Shown: positions 53,007 to 62,239 of the stretch, one piece after another | How the letters are laid out: each line of letters starts with the position of its first letter | Numbering within the stretch: position 1 is the first letter of the stretch | Assembly: GCA_005503055.1 (NCBI GenBank) | Contig: SCOX01000004.1 | Span: 186,001 to 250,000, forward strand | Direction of reading: 5' to 3' | Origin: Lysobacteraceae bacterium P | GTDB taxonomy: Bacteria > Pseudomonadota > Gammaproteobacteria > Xanthomonadales > Xanthomonadaceae | Length of the DNA stretch: 64,000 nt | Program-made: the position numbers and the translations under genes | The notes under the pieces: generated by a model | What the model was told of the DNA's origin: nothing | Database searches by the model: none | The model's input: the letters and a program-made list of their open reading frames with translations, nothing else

Positions 53007-53968
53007 CGGAAGGCCAGCCAGTACATCAGTGCCAGGTTCACCAGCAGCAGCGGAATCGCCGTCGGCAACTGCACGCGGATCACCGCGTTGGGGTCGTCCA
53101 GTTCCAGCAGTGCGGCAGGGACGAGGTTGAAGTTGGCGGCCATCGGCGTCATGAGCGTGCCGCAGTAGCCGGTCAGCATGCCGATGGAGCCGAGGATGGC
53201 CGGCGCGGCGCCGTGTTCCTGCACCAGCAACGGCAAGCCGATGCCGGCGGTCATCACGGGAAAGGCCGCGAACGCATTGCCCATGATCATGGTGAACAAC
53301 ACCATGCCCAAGCCGTAGGCCAGCACGCAGGCCAGGCGGCTGTCGGCGGGGATCAGCGCGGAGACGATCGACGCCACCGCCTCGCCGACGCCGCTGGCCG
53401 CGAACACGCCGCCCAGGGTCGCCAGCACCAGCGGAAGCAGCGCCGCCCAGCCCATCGTGTCGAGCAGGCGCCGGCCTTCGCCGAGCGCGGCGGCGGGGCG
53501 CTCGCGCGTGACCAGGATCGCCGCGAACGTGCCGAGCACGCAGGCCAGTGCCAGGCCGATCAACGTGATGCTGCCTTCGCCGAACAGCGGCGTCCCGCCG
53601 ATGACGATCTTCGGCCCGAGCAGCACGATCAGCACCGTCACCACCGGAATGATCAGCGCCGGCACGAACAGCCAGTGTCCCAGGCGCAGCGCCGAGGCCA
53701 GCCGCTGCGCTTGCGGCACTTCCTCGATGTGTTCGCGGCGCATGCGCGTGGCGAGCAACGCCAGCGCGATCACGGCCGCGCCGGCGAATTGCGCGGGCAG
53801 CTGGTCGCCGCCTTTCACCGCATCCAGCACGGGCCTGCCGGCGGCGAACAGCACCGCCAGCAACGTCCAGAACGCCGCGTGCACGAAACGTCGCTCGCGC
53901 AGGTTGCGCAGGCCCGCGTACAGCACGAACAGGGCCAGCAGCAGATAGAAGTGCTCAATCGACAGCAT
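53003..53968 (-). CDS. DUF979 membrane protein, likely half of a 5-oxoproline transporter
   Basis: 321 residues with about nine hydrophobic helices. DUF979 signatures at the N-terminus (IEHFYLLLALFVLYAGLRNL, ERRFVHAAFWTLLA) and GNAFAAFPVMTAGIGLPLL later. DUF979 and DUF969 genes always travel together and often lie beside pcp or pxp genes, so a two-component 5-oxoproline permease is the usual inference. It overlaps DUF969 by 14 bases and pcp by four. Confidence 0.88.
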   Translation of the reverse strand: MLSIEHFYLLLALFVLYAGLRNLRERRFVHAAFWTLLAVLFAAGRPVLDAVKGGDQLPAQFAGAAVIALALLATRMRREHIEEVPQAQRLASALRLGHWLFVPALIIPVVTVLIVLLGPKIVIGGTPLFGEGSITLIGLALACVLGTFAAILVTRERPAAALGEGRRLLDTMGWAALLPLVLATLGGVFAASGVGEAVASIVSALIPADSRLACVLAYGLGMVLFTMIMGNAFAAFPVMTAGIGLPLLVQEHGAAPAILGSIGMLTGYCGTLMTPMAANFNLVPAALLELDDPNAVIRVQLPTAIPLLLVNLALMYWLAFR

Positions 53969-54674
53969 CGGCGCCTTCCGCGGATTTCGCCGACGCGGTG
54001 CGACGATCCAGCGCGCGCTGGAAGAACACGATGCGCACGCCGTGGATGACGAACGCGGCGATCGCCGTGGGAATGGCCCACAGCGCGATCTGCAGCGGCT
54101 CCAGATGGATCCCGTGTTCGGCGTAGAAACCCTGGATCAGCAGCACCGCGCCGAAGGCGAGGAACACGTCCTCGCCGAAGAAGCGGCCGACGTTGTCGGT
54201 CGCGGCGGACAACGCGCGGACCCTCTGCGTGTCTTCCCTGGATATCGGGCCGTTCGGCTTGGCGGCCGCCGACTCCGCCATCGGGGCAAGCAGGGGGCGC
54301 ACGGTCTGCGCGTGCCCGGCGATGTCGATCAGGCCCAGCATGCTCAGGCCCTGCCTCCCCGCGAGGTATCCGGCGAGCAGGCGCGACAGGGTCAGGCCCC
54401 GCCAGCGTTCGATCCAGCGCAACGCGTGTTCGCGCAGGCCGGCGCGTTCGAGCAGCCCGATCGTCGGCAGGGTCATCGCGAACATCAGAAGTGCGCGATT
54501 GGACACGAAGCTCTCGCCCAGCAATGCGAGCAACTCGCCCATCGATTTTCCGGCCAGAAGCCCGCTGACCAGGCCGGCGGTAACGACCACGATCACCGGG
54601 TTCGCGCGCAGCACGAAGCCGATGACGACCCATGCCACGCCGAGCAACGGCCAGTAGTTGATGGCGCCACTCAT
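53955..54674 (-). CDS. DUF969 membrane protein, likely other half of a 5-oxoproline transporter
   Basis: 239 residues from the ATG at 54674. Five to six hydrophobic helices; DUF969 signatures include YWPLLGVAWVVIGFVLRANP, SFVSNRALLMFAMTLPTIGL, GLSMLGLIDIAGHAQTVRPL and DNVGRFFGEDVFLAFGAVLL. The start overlaps the pxpA stop by four bases. Function is inferred from the operon. Confidence 0.88.
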   Translation of the reverse strand: MSGAINYWPLLGVAWVVIGFVLRANPVIVVVTAGLVSGLLAGKSMGELLALLGESFVSNRALLMFAMTLPTIGLLERAGLREHALRWIERWRGLTLSRLLAGYLAGRQGLSMLGLIDIAGHAQTVRPLLAPMAESAAAKPNGPISREDTQRVRALSAATDNVGRFFGEDVFLAFGAVLLIQGFYAEHGIHLEPLQIALWAIPTAIAAFVIHGVRIVFFQRALDRRTASAKSAEGADAVD

Positions 54675-55426
54675 GCGCTCGCTCCGAACGGCAGGACCGC
54701 GATGCCGTCCGCCTCTAGCGCGCTGCGCACCGCGCGGGCGAACTGCGCCGCATCGGTGCGGTCGCCGTGCAGGCACAAGGTATCGGCGCGCACGCGCACG
54801 ACACGCTCGTCGTCGGCCACGACTTCGCCGTGCAGCGCGAGCCTGCGCACCTGTGCGATGGCCTCGTCCAGCGATTCGATTACCGCGCCGGGCGTGCCGC
54901 GCGGACGCAGCCGCCCGCGTGCGTCGTAGCCGCGTTCGGCGAAGACTTCGTGCGCGACGCGCAGGCCGCGTTCGTCACCCGCCTGCGTCAACGCGGAACC
55001 GGACAGGCCGTACAGCACCAGCGCCGGATCGATCTCGGCCACGGTCGCGGCGATCGCGTCGGCGACGGCGCGGTCGTCCGCGGCGAGGTTGTACAGCGCG
55101 CCATGCGGCTTGACGTGCGCGAGCGCCATGCCTTCCTCGCGCGCGATGGCGCGCAGGCGTTCGATCTGTTCGCGCACCATGCGCGCGATGTCGGCCGGCG
55201 CGACGTCGAGCACGCGCCGGCCGAAGTGCGCGCGGTCCTCGAAGGACGGATGCGCGCCCGCGGCGACGCCGTGTGCGCGGCACAGGCGCAGGGTTTCGCG
55301 CATGCTCGCTTCGTCTCCGGCGTGGCCACCGCAGGCGATGCTGGCCGAGGTCACGTGCGGCAGGATCGCCGCATCGTCGCCACAGCCTTCGCCCAGGTCG
55401 CAATTGAAGTCGATGCGCGCGGCCAC
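54671..55426 (-). CDS. pxpA: 5-oxoprolinase subunit PxpA (LamB/YcsF family)
   Basis: 251 residues from a GTG at 55426. With PxpB and PxpC it cleaves 5-oxoproline to glutamate using ATP. Motifs: RIDFNCDLGEGCGDDAAIL, SIACGGHAGDEASMRETLRL, GAHPSFEDRAHFGRR, HVKPHGALYNLAADD and EVFAERGYDARGRLRPRGTP. It is split from pxpC by a 54-residue membrane protein gene. Confidence 0.95.
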   Translation of the reverse strand: MAARIDFNCDLGEGCGDDAAILPHVTSASIACGGHAGDEASMRETLRLCRAHGVAAGAHPSFEDRAHFGRRVLDVAPADIARMVREQIERLRAIAREEGMALAHVKPHGALYNLAADDRAVADAIAATVAEIDPALVLYGLSGSALTQAGDERGLRVAHEVFAERGYDARGRLRPRGTPGAVIESLDEAIAQVRRLALHGEVVADDERVVRVRADTLCLHGDRTDAAQFARAVRSALEADGIAVLPFGASA

Positions 55427-55459
55427 GAGGGAGTCGTCGCGTAGGTCAGCCGCGCCCGA

Positions 55460-55624
55460 TCAGCCGCGCTTGAACAGCATGCCCAGGCCGACCACGATCA
55501 GGACGGCCGGCCACCAGGTCATGAGCAGGCGGCCCAGGCTCATGTCGGTGTAGCCCAGGTTGTTGAGCAGGAACAAGGTGCCGATCACGACCAGCACCAG
55601 CGCGCCGACGATATTGGATTTCAT
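55460..55624 (-). CDS. 54-residue two-helix membrane protein (LiaI/LiaF-transmembrane-like)
   Basis: Two hydrophobic helices (about 5-22 and 34-50) joined by a short polar loop (NNLGYTDMSLGRLLMTWWPA), ending KRG. The pattern resembles the DUF5668/LiaI-LiaF transmembrane domain. It lies between pxpC and pxpA with 29- and 33-base gaps, unlike the tight overlaps elsewhere in the operon, so it may be a later insertion. Partner unknown. Confidence 0.75.
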   Translation of the reverse strand: MKSNIVGALVLVVIGTLFLLNNLGYTDMSLGRLLMTWWPAVLIVVGLGMLFKRG

Positions 55625-55653
55625 GGGAAGTCGAGCCTGGAAGGTTGAAAGGG

Positions 55654-56598
55654 TCAGACGGCGGGCAAGCGCGCGTCGATCATCACGCCGATTCTGGCGA
55701 TGCGCGCACGTGCCGCGCAAGCCAACCGATGGGCGGTGGCGGCGTCGCAGGGTGCGAAATGCAGCGGCTGTCCCGGAATGCACTGCGCCAGGCGGGGCAG
55801 GTCCGCCGCGATGACGTGTCCGAGCTTCGCGTAGCCGCCGACCGTCTGGGCGTCGGCGAGCAGGACGATGGGGCATCCGTCGGCGGGAAGCTGGATCGTC
55901 CCCGGCGCCACCGGTTCGGAAACGCCGTCGGCGCTCGGCACGGCGAGCGCGTCGCCCTGCAGGCGCAGGCCCTGGCGGTTGCTGCTGGCGCTGACCGTCC
56001 AGCCCCGGCGCGCGAACGCCGCCGCCGCCGGGTGCGCCGAGGGCTGGTAACGGGTCGGCATGTGCGTGTCGTGCGAAGGATCGATCCACCACGCAGGTGC
56101 GCGCAACACAGCCGTATCGCGCGTTGCGGCCGCGCCGAGCGGCATCGCGTCGCCCGCGCGCAGTGCGCGCCCGTCGAACCCGCCGAATCCGCCGCGCAGA
56201 TCGGTGCTGCGACTGCCCAGAACCGGCGCCACGTCGATGCCACCGTCGATCGCCAGCCACGCGCGTGCGCCGCCGCGCAGCGCGCCCAGTTCGAGCGTGC
56301 CAGCAGGAAGGTCGACAGGCCGGCCGCACGGTACGACTTGCCCGTCGAAGCGCGCCGCAACCGCAGCGCCGATCAGCGCGATCCGCGCCGGCGCGTCCAG
56401 TCGCAGCGTTGGTCCGCGCAGGGTCAGTTCCAGCACGGCGGCGTCGGCGGCATTGCCGACGAGGCGGTTGGCGAGCGTCGCCGCGTCCGCATCGAGCGCA
56501 CCGGCGTGCGCCACGCCCAGATGCCGCCAGCCGACGCGGCCGCGGTCCTGCACCGTCGTCAGCAGACCGGCCGAGAGCACGTGCAGCGAGCGCGTCAC
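55654..56598 (-). CDS. pxpC: 5-oxoprolinase subunit PxpC
   Basis: 314 residues from a GTG at 56598, overlapping pxpB by four bases. Biotin-dependent-carboxyltransferase-like (KipA/DUF) domain signatures: LLTTVQDRGRVGWRHLGVAH, AGALDADAATLANRLVGN, RAWLAIDGGIDVAPVLGSRS, VSASSNRQGLRLQGDAL and IVLLADAQTVGGYAKLGHV. Works with PxpA and PxpB; despite older 'allophanate hydrolase' annotations, the operon supports 5-oxoprolinase. Confidence 0.93.
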   Translation of the reverse strand: MTRSLHVLSAGLLTTVQDRGRVGWRHLGVAHAGALDADAATLANRLVGNAADAAVLELTLRGPTLRLDAPARIALIGAAVAARFDGQVVPCGRPVDLPAGTLELGALRGGARAWLAIDGGIDVAPVLGSRSTDLRGGFGGFDGRALRAGDAMPLGAAATRDTAVLRAPAWWIDPSHDTHMPTRYQPSAHPAAAAFARRGWTVSASSNRQGLRLQGDALAVPSADGVSEPVAPGTIQLPADGCPIVLLADAQTVGGYAKLGHVIAADLPRLAQCIPGQPLHFAPCDAATAHRLACAARARIARIGVMIDARLPAV

Positions 56599-57305
56599 GT
56601 GCGCGGTGCCTCGTGCAGGCGCGCGGATTCGTCCGCGTCGATGGCGACGAATCGCACACGATCGCCCGGTTGCAGCGTGGTCGGCGGTTCGCGTTCGGGG
56701 TCGAACAACGCCAGCGGCGTGCGTCCGAGCACGCGCCAGCCGCCCGGGCTTTCGCGCGGGTAGATGCCGGTCTGCGCGCCGCCGATGGCGACGCTGCCGG
56801 CGGCAACGCGCGCGCGCGGCGTCGCCAGGCGCGGCAGCGCGAGGGCGGGATCCAGGCCCCACAGATAGGGGAAACCCGGGGCGAAGCCGATCATCGCCAC
56901 CGTGTAGTCGCCCGCGCAGTGGCGTTGGACGAGCGCTTGCGGCGAAAGCTGGAGCTCGGCGGCGGCCGATTCGAGATCCGGCCCGAAATCGCCGCCGTAG
57001 GCGACGGGAATCTCGACGGTGCGCGCCGGCACGGAAGAAGCGGTGGAAGCTCCGGGTTCGAAACCCTCGACCATCGCCTGCAACTGCGCATGCACGCGCG
57101 CCGGATCGATTTCCGGATCGAAGAACACGCCCAGGCTCGCGAACGCCGGCACGATTTCGCGCAGCCACGGCGCGCCGGCCGAGCGCAGGCGCCACGCCAT
57201 CGCGTGGACGGCGGCGTTGAGCTGCGGATCGAGGCGGTCGCCGAAGCGCAGCAGCCATGCGTCGTCGGCCAAGGGCTCGATATCGCAAGTGGGAAACGCG
57301 CTCAC
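56595..57305 (-). CDS. pxpB: 5-oxoprolinase subunit PxpB
   Basis: 236 residues from a GTG at 57305. KipI-type signatures: AWLLRFGDRLDPQLNAAVHA, VEIPVAYGGDFGPDLESAAA, MIGFAPGFPYLWGLDPALAL and VAAGSVAIGGAQTGIYPRES with PGGWRVLGRTPLALF. It overlaps the HIT gene stop and the pxpC start by four bases each, giving strict co-translation of pxpB and pxpC. Confidence 0.93.
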   Translation of the reverse strand: MSAFPTCDIEPLADDAWLLRFGDRLDPQLNAAVHAMAWRLRSAGAPWLREIVPAFASLGVFFDPEIDPARVHAQLQAMVEGFEPGASTASSVPARTVEIPVAYGGDFGPDLESAAAELQLSPQALVQRHCAGDYTVAMIGFAPGFPYLWGLDPALALPRLATPRARVAAGSVAIGGAQTGIYPRESPGGWRVLGRTPLALFDPEREPPTTLQPGDRVRFVAIDADESARLHEAPRT

Positions 57306-57730
57306 TGCTTCAGCGCGCCCTGCAGTTGGCGGATGCGCGCGACCATCGCTTCGGTCGTGTACGGCTGCGCGCTCGCCGTGCCCCAGACCGGGCGCGGCCA
57401 GGCGATGTCGTCGGGGAAGCGCGCGATCACGTGCACGTGCAACTGCGAGACCACGTTGCCCAACGCCGCCACGTTGAGCTTGTGCGGCTTGAACACCGCG
57501 CGCAGGGCATGGCTGGCGAGGTTGATTTCCTGCAGAAGCGCCGCTTGCTGCGCCGCATCGAGATCAATGAGTTCGACCGCATCGACGACGCGCGGCACCA
57601 CGATCAGCCACGGATGGTTCGCATCGTCCATCAGGCGCAGTTCGCTCAGCGCCAGGTGGGCGACCGGGTGCGTGTCCTGTGCGAGCTGTGCATGCAGGTG
57701 CCAGTCGCCGTGCGGGTCGCCGCGGTTCAT
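57302..57730 (-). CDS. HIT-family nucleotide-binding hydrolase
   Basis: 142 residues. The histidine triad is in VVSQLHVHVIARFPDD (HxHxxxR/H-type; His about 97-99). Also HPWLIVVPRVVDAVELIDL and NLASHALRAVFKPHKLNVAA. Members hydrolyse or transfer nucleotide phosphates. It overlaps both neighbours by four bases; a link to 5-oxoproline use is not known. Confidence 0.9.
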   Translation of the reverse strand: MNRGDPHGDWHLHAQLAQDTHPVAHLALSELRLMDDANHPWLIVVPRVVDAVELIDLDAAQQAALLQEINLASHALRAVFKPHKLNVAALGNVVSQLHVHVIARFPDDIAWPRPVWGTASAQPYTTEAMVARIRQLQGALKQ

Positions 57731-58395
57731 CGCAGGTTCTCCTCGAGGAACTCGATGGTCCGGCGCCAGGCGATGTCCGCCGAGGCCGGGTCGTGGACAT
57801 GGTTGTCGACGTCGCGATTGAACGCATGGCCCGCGCCGGCGTAGACGTGCACGGTCGCGTGCGGCTGCTTGAGGCGATGTTGTTCGATCGCCTCCGCCGG
57901 GATGCTGCCGTCGGCCTGGCCGAAGTGGAACATCATCGGTGCGCGCAGCGCTTCATGCAGGAAGGGCAGGGTGCGCGCGCCGTAGTACGACACCGCCGGC
58001 AGGCCCAAACGCGTGTTGGCCAGGAACGCCACGCTGCCGCCCCAGCAGAAACCGACCGCGCCCACGCGCAGGCCTTCGCCGGCGAGGAATTCGGCCGCGG
58101 CGGAGACGATGTCGACCGCGCGGTCGAAGCCCAGCTCGTTGCGCAGGGCCACGCCGCGCTGGGTGCCGGCGTCGTCGTAGGGCAGCTCGACGCCCGGCGC
58201 CACCGGGTCGTACAGCGCCGGCGCCAGCGCGACGAACCCGGCCGCGGCGAACCGCTCGGTGACCGCGCGGACGTGCGCATTCGCGCCGAAAATCTCCTGC
58301 AACACGATCACGGCGCCATGAGACGGACCCGCCGGTTCGGCCCGCCAGGCGCGCACGGGGCCGTGCAAGGTCTCCAGGTCGATCCAGTGGGCCAT
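57727..58395 (-). CDS. Dienelactone hydrolase family protein
   Basis: 222 residues from the ATG at 58395. Alpha/beta hydrolase with the Cys nucleophile elbow VGAVGFCWGGSVAFLAN (Cys about 116), acid in FHFGQADGSIPAEAIE and His in VYAGAGHAFNRDVDNH. The oxyanion segment VLQEIFGANAHVRAVTERFA fits the family. It heads the operon and is divergent from rimO; the substrate is unknown. Confidence 0.92.
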   Translation of the reverse strand: MAHWIDLETLHGPVRAWRAEPAGPSHGAVIVLQEIFGANAHVRAVTERFAAAGFVALAPALYDPVAPGVELPYDDAGTQRGVALRNELGFDRAVDIVSAAAEFLAGEGLRVGAVGFCWGGSVAFLANTRLGLPAVSYYGARTLPFLHEALRAPMMFHFGQADGSIPAEAIEQHRLKQPHATVHVYAGAGHAFNRDVDNHVHDPASADIAWRRTIEFLEENLR

Positions 58396-58443
58396 GGCGC
58401 TGTTCAGTTTGGTCGGGGGACAGGTCGATTCTATCGCTGACGC

Positions 58444-58449
58444 TATACT
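58444..58449 (+). promoter_or_regulatory. TATACT -10-like box upstream of rimO
   Basis: TATACT sits 90 bases before the rimO ATG in the 144-base divergent gap. A good -35 box is not apparent. Confidence 0.35.
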
Positions 58450-58539
58450 CCGCAGCCTTCCCGCCCGTCGCAGCCTTGTCACCGCGCATCCCGCAGGTGT
58501 CGGGCCGCCGCCAGCTGCCCTTTCGTCACGGTCCGCCCC

Positions 58540-59889
58540 ATGTCCCTCGCAAATCCCAAAGTCGGTTTCGTCAGCCTCGGTTGCCCCAAGGCGCTGGTCG
58601 ATTCCGAACGCATCCTCACCCAGCTTCGCGTGGAGGGATACGACATCGTGCAAAGCTACGACGATGCCGACGTGGTCGTGGTCAACACCTGCGGCTTCAT
58701 CGATTCGGCGGTGACCGAGTCGCTGGATGCGATCGGCGAGGCGATCGCGGAAAACGGCAAGGTGATCGTCACCGGTTGCCTGGGCAAGAAGCCCGAGCAG
58801 ATCCGCGAGGCGCATCCCGGCGTGCTGTCCATCAGCGGCCCGCAGGACTACGGCAGCGTGATGACCGCCGTGCACGCGGCGCTGCCGCCCAAGCACGATC
58901 CGTTCCTCGATCTGGTGCCCGACACGGGTATCAAGCTCACGCCCAAGCACTACGCGTACCTCAAGATTTCCGAAGGCTGCAATCACCGCTGCAGCTTCTG
59001 CATCATCCCGTCGATGCGCGGCGACCTCGTCAGCCGTCCGGTCGACCAGGTGCTGCGCGAAGCCGAGAAGCTGGCGATGGGCGGCGTCAAGGAACTGCTG
59101 GTGATCTCGCAGGACACCTCCGCCTACGGCGTCGACGTGAAGTACGCGCAGCACGAATGGCGCGGCAAGTCGTACGCCACGCGCATGAAGGCGCTGTGCG
59201 AAGGTCTGTCGGAGCTGGGCATCTGGACGCGCCTGCACTACGTGTACCCGTATCCGCACGTGGACGACATCATTCCGCTGATGGCCGAAACCGGCGCCAG
59301 CGGCATGCCCAAGCTGCTGCCGTACCTGGACATTCCGTTCCAGCACGCCAGCCCGCGTGTGCTCAAGCTGATGAAGCGTCCGGGTGCGGTCGACAAGACG
59401 CTCGAACGCATCCAGCGCTGGCGTTCGATCGCGCCGGACATCGCGATCCGTTCGACCTTCATCGTCGGTTTCCCGGGCGAGACCGAGGCGGAGTTCGAGG
59501 AGCTGCTGGACTTCCTCGACGAGGCGCAGCTCGACCGCGTCGGCGCGTTCGCGTATTCGCCGGTGGACGGCGCCACCGCCAACGCGCTGCCGGACCCGGT
59601 CCCGGAGGACGTGAAGCAGGATCGCCTGGCGCGCTTCATGGAGCGTCAGGCGGAGATTTCCGCGGCCAAACTCGAAGCCAAGGTCGGCACCACGCAGCGC
59701 TGCATCGTCGACACACTGGACGGCGAGCTGGCCATCGCGCGCTCGATGTACGACGCGCCGGAAATCGACGGCCTCGTGCAGATCCAGAACGGCTACATGG
59801 CCGGCCTGAAGCCCGGCGAGTTCGTCGATGTGGAGATCATGGGCGCGGACGAGCACGATCTGTTCGGCGAAGTCGCGTTCGAGGATTGA
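58540..59889 (+). CDS. rimO: Ribosomal protein S12 methylthiotransferase
   Basis: 449 residues. It adds methylthio to Asp88 of ribosomal protein S12. N-terminal UPF0004 domain with Fe-S Cys in [26 protein letters not shown] and [12 protein letters not shown]; radical SAM CxxxCxxC in [20 protein letters not shown]-terminal TRAM domain ([20 protein letters not shown]). RimO rather than MiaB is indicated by the [10 protein letters not shown] and [17 protein letters not shown] segments. Confidence 0.96.
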   Translation: MSLANPKVGFVSLGCPKALVDSERILTQLRVEGYDIVQSYDDADVVVVNTCGFIDSAVTESLDAIGEAIAENGKVIVTGCLGKKPEQIREAHPGVLSISGPQDYGSVMTAVHAALPPKHDPFLDLVPDTGIKLTPKHYAYLKISEGCNHRCSFCIIPSMRGDLVSRPVDQVLREAEKLAMGGVKELLVISQDTSAYGVDVKYAQHEWRGKSYATRMKALCEGLSELGIWTRLHYVYPYPHVDDIIPLMAETGASGMPKLLPYLDIPFQHASPRVLKLMKRPGAVDKTLERIQRWRSIAPDIAIRSTFIVGFPGETEAEFEELLDFLDEAQLDRVGAFAYSPVDGATANALPDPVPEDVKQDRLARFMERQAEISAAKLEAKVGTTQRCIVDTLDGELAIARSMYDAPEIDGLVQIQNGYMAGLKPGEFVDVEIMGADEHDLFGEVAFED

Positions 59890-59908
59890 CCCGTGGCGAG
59901 GTGACGGT

Positions 59909-61144
59909 TCAGGCCGTCGCCACGGCTCCCGTCACGCCCGCACACGCGACCGCCATCGCCACCAGCCCGGCGCCCACCTGCACCCCGTAGCGTCGGTTCC
60001 CGCTGACGAAGGCGAGCACCGTCTTGGCGATCGCGCTGGATGCGAGCAGGCCGACGATGCCCCATTGCGCATGCGCCATCGTCAGGCCGCCCGCGGACGA
60101 CATCTGCGCGATGCTCGCCGCCGCCGCATGCAGTTCGACCAGCGCCACCAGCACCGCCGTCGCCAGCGCGCCCATGTCGCCGAACAAGCTGCGCAGCCAC
60201 GCCGACAGCACCAGCACCACCGCCATCACCAGCGCCAGCAGCAGCGCGTGGCTGAGCTTGAACGCACGCGCCTCGGGTTCGTTCGGCAGGGTCGGCGCCT
60301 GCGCCTGGCGCTGCAGGCCGAGGGCGGCCGCCAGTGCGAGCACGACCGCCGCCGCTGCCAACGGCCAAGCGCTCGCGCGCAGCAACGCGGGCGCGGCGGT
60401 GGCGAGGATGCCGACCAGCAACAGCAACGACGCCAGATTCGCCAGCAAGGCCGCCGACGCCGCGCCGCCGGTCAGCGCGGCCTCGTCGCGCGTGCGCTGG
60501 CCGAAGCCGGCGACGGCGGCGGTCGATGACGCGAATCCGGCGAAGAATCCCGCGACCGCCAGGCCCCAGCGCGCACCGACCGCGCGCAGCGCGATGTGGC
60601 CGAGCATGCCCACCGCCATCACCAGCACGACCAGCTTCCACAGTTGCGCAGGCACCAGCACGCCCCAGGGATCAACCGGCTCGTCGGGCAGCAGCGGCAG
60701 CGCCACCAGCGCCGAGGCAGCGAGCAGCAGCGCGTCGCTCAGTTCGCGCTCGCTGACGATGTCGCGCGCAAAGCGGCGCAGCGGGTACTTCGCGAACAGC
60801 AGCACCGCGCAGATCACGCCGAGGCCGGCGGCGACGGTGGCCTGTGTCTGCGCGAGCGCGGCGAGCATAGCGGTGACCAGCAGGGCCACTTCGCCGGTGA
60901 GACCGGGATCGTCGTCGCGCGTGCGCAGGTACGAGGCGAGTGCGAGGACGCCGACCGCCAGCACCACGGCCACCAGCGCCGGCATGCCCAGGTGCGTGGC
61001 GACGGCGGCGGCGATGGCGACCATCGCATGCGTGCGGATGCCGGCGACGGCCGTGCCGCCGTCGGTGTGGCGGCGCTCGCGCACCACCCCGATCAGCAGG
61101 CCGATGGCGATCGCGGTGAGCAGGCCCTGCGGCTGGGTACCCAT
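59909..61144 (-). CDS. DUF4010/MgtC-like membrane protein
   Basis: 411 residues from the ATG at 61144 (MGTQPQGLLTAIAIG); an ATG at 61198 would add an unlikely Arg-rich leader. Twelve or so hydrophobic helices. The N-terminal half has the MgtC/SapB-like signature LLIGVVRERR and RTHAMVAIAAAVATHLG; the C-terminal DUF4010 domain covers about 180-400 (VGARWGLAVAGFFAGFASST). Function unknown; a transport or regulatory role is a guess. Ends near rimO, convergent. Confidence 0.85.
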   Translation of the reverse strand: MGTQPQGLLTAIAIGLLIGVVRERRHTDGGTAVAGIRTHAMVAIAAAVATHLGMPALVAVVLAVGVLALASYLRTRDDDPGLTGEVALLVTAMLAALAQTQATVAAGLGVICAVLLFAKYPLRRFARDIVSERELSDALLLAASALVALPLLPDEPVDPWGVLVPAQLWKLVVLVMAVGMLGHIALRAVGARWGLAVAGFFAGFASSTAAVAGFGQRTRDEAALTGGAASAALLANLASLLLLVGILATAAPALLRASAWPLAAAAVVLALAAALGLQRQAQAPTLPNEPEARAFKLSHALLLALVMAVVLVLSAWLRSLFGDMGALATAVLVALVELHAAAASIAQMSSAGGLTMAHAQWGIVGLLASSAIAKTVLAFVSGNRRYGVQVGAGLVAMAVACAGVTGAVATA

Positions 61145-61202
61145 TCGGCTCCGTCGTGGTGCGCGTCGCGGCCACGCTACAACAACCGCGCGCGACATGC
61201 CG

Positions 61203-61667
61203 TCAGCGCGGGCGCCAGATCATCGGCGTGGAGCGGATGCCGCGATCGAAACGCTCCGCTTCGACGGCCTCGAAACCGAGCCGCTCGTACACCGCCAGCG
61301 CATGGCGCGAGGCATTCACCGTTACGGGCGCGAGCGCATCCGCGTGCACGCGCACGGCATCCCACAGGCGCCGCGCCAGTCCCTGCCGCCGCGCATCGTC
61401 CGCGACGAACAGGTGGTACAGGTGCGAGGGCAGGCGCAGCGCGGCGACGCCGACGATGCGGCCGTCGCGTTCGGCGAGGATATAGCGATGACCCGCGTGC
61501 AGGCGTTCGCGCGTCTTCGCCTCCGACATGGATTGCTTCAGCACCGCGACGCCGTCGTCGCTGCAGTCCGGTGCGATCCACCGCTGCGTGAGGTCCCACA
61601 CCAGCGCGCCAATCGCCGCTGCATCGTCCGGAACGCCTTCGCGCAGGACGGTCTCGTCAGCCGGCAT
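61203..61667 (-). CDS. GNAT-family N-acetyltransferase
   Basis: 154 residues. Acetyl-CoA site: [20 protein letters not shown] (R-x2-G-x-A) and [20 protein letters not shown] (motif B). [20 protein letters not shown] is motif D/A. The substrate is unpredictable. It starts 11 bases before the greB stop, so it is translated with greB. Confidence 0.9.
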   Translation of the reverse strand: MPADETVLREGVPDDAAAIGALVWDLTQRWIAPDCSDDGVAVLKQSMSEAKTRERLHAGHRYILAERDGRIVGVAALRLPSHLYHLFVADDARRQGLARRLWDAVRVHADALAPVTVNASRHALAVYERLGFEAVEAERFDRGIRSTPMIWRPR

Positions 61668-62166
61668 CGTCGTAGGCGACCTCGACGATCACGAAACGCG
61701 CCGCGCCGCCGGGCAGCATCGCCTCGAATTCGTCGTCCAGCCGTTTCTTCAGCATCGCCCGTGCGAGTGGCGAATCGATGCTGATCCAACCGGTCTTCGC
61801 GTCGGTCTCGTCGGGACCGACGATGCGGTAGCGCTGCGACTGTCCGCTTGCTACGTCCTCGATCTCCACGCGCGCACCGAAGAACACCGCCTCGGGATCG
61901 CTGGGCACGGTCTCGATGACGCGCAGCGCCGGCACGCGCTTGCTCAGATAGCGCACGCGACGGTCGATCTCGCCGAGCTGCTTCTTGCGGTAGGTGTACT
62001 CGGCGTTCTCGGAGCGGTCGCCTTCGGCGGCGGCCGCGGCGAGCGCCTTGACGACTTCAGGGCGCTTCACGCGCCACAACTCGTCCAGCTCGGCCTTGAG
62101 GCGGTCGTGGCCGGCGCGGGTGATCAGAGCGGTACTTTTTTCGCCAGGAGGGCGCCAGCGGGACAT
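61657..62166 (-). CDS. greB: Transcription elongation factor GreB
   Basis: 169 residues from the ATG at 62166 ([20 protein letters not shown]). It rescues backtracked RNA polymerase. N-terminal coiled coil (about 20-80) with the acidic tip region in [20 protein letters not shown], then the C-terminal FKBP-like domain ([35 protein letters not shown]). The basic N-terminus and the YRKK segment point to GreB rather than GreA. Confidence 0.92.
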   Translation of the reverse strand: MSRWRPPGEKSTALITRAGHDRLKAELDELWRVKRPEVVKALAAAAAEGDRSENAEYTYRKKQLGEIDRRVRYLSKRVPALRVIETVPSDPEAVFFGARVEIEDVASGQSQRYRIVGPDETDAKTGWISIDSPLARAMLKKRLDDEFEAMLPGGAARFVIVEVAYDDAG

Positions 62167-62239
62167 GCGATTGCGGCGAAGCACGCCGTTGACTGCAGTG
62201 GGACGCCGTTATCTCAGAGTCGCCGCTGGCGCTCAAGCG

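Noticed and set aside
57727-59856. A 709-residue minus-strand frame extending the dienelactone hydrolase across rimO
   Set aside because: Only the last 222 residues have family motifs; the upstream part is antisense to rimO and the ATG at 58395 gives the expected length.
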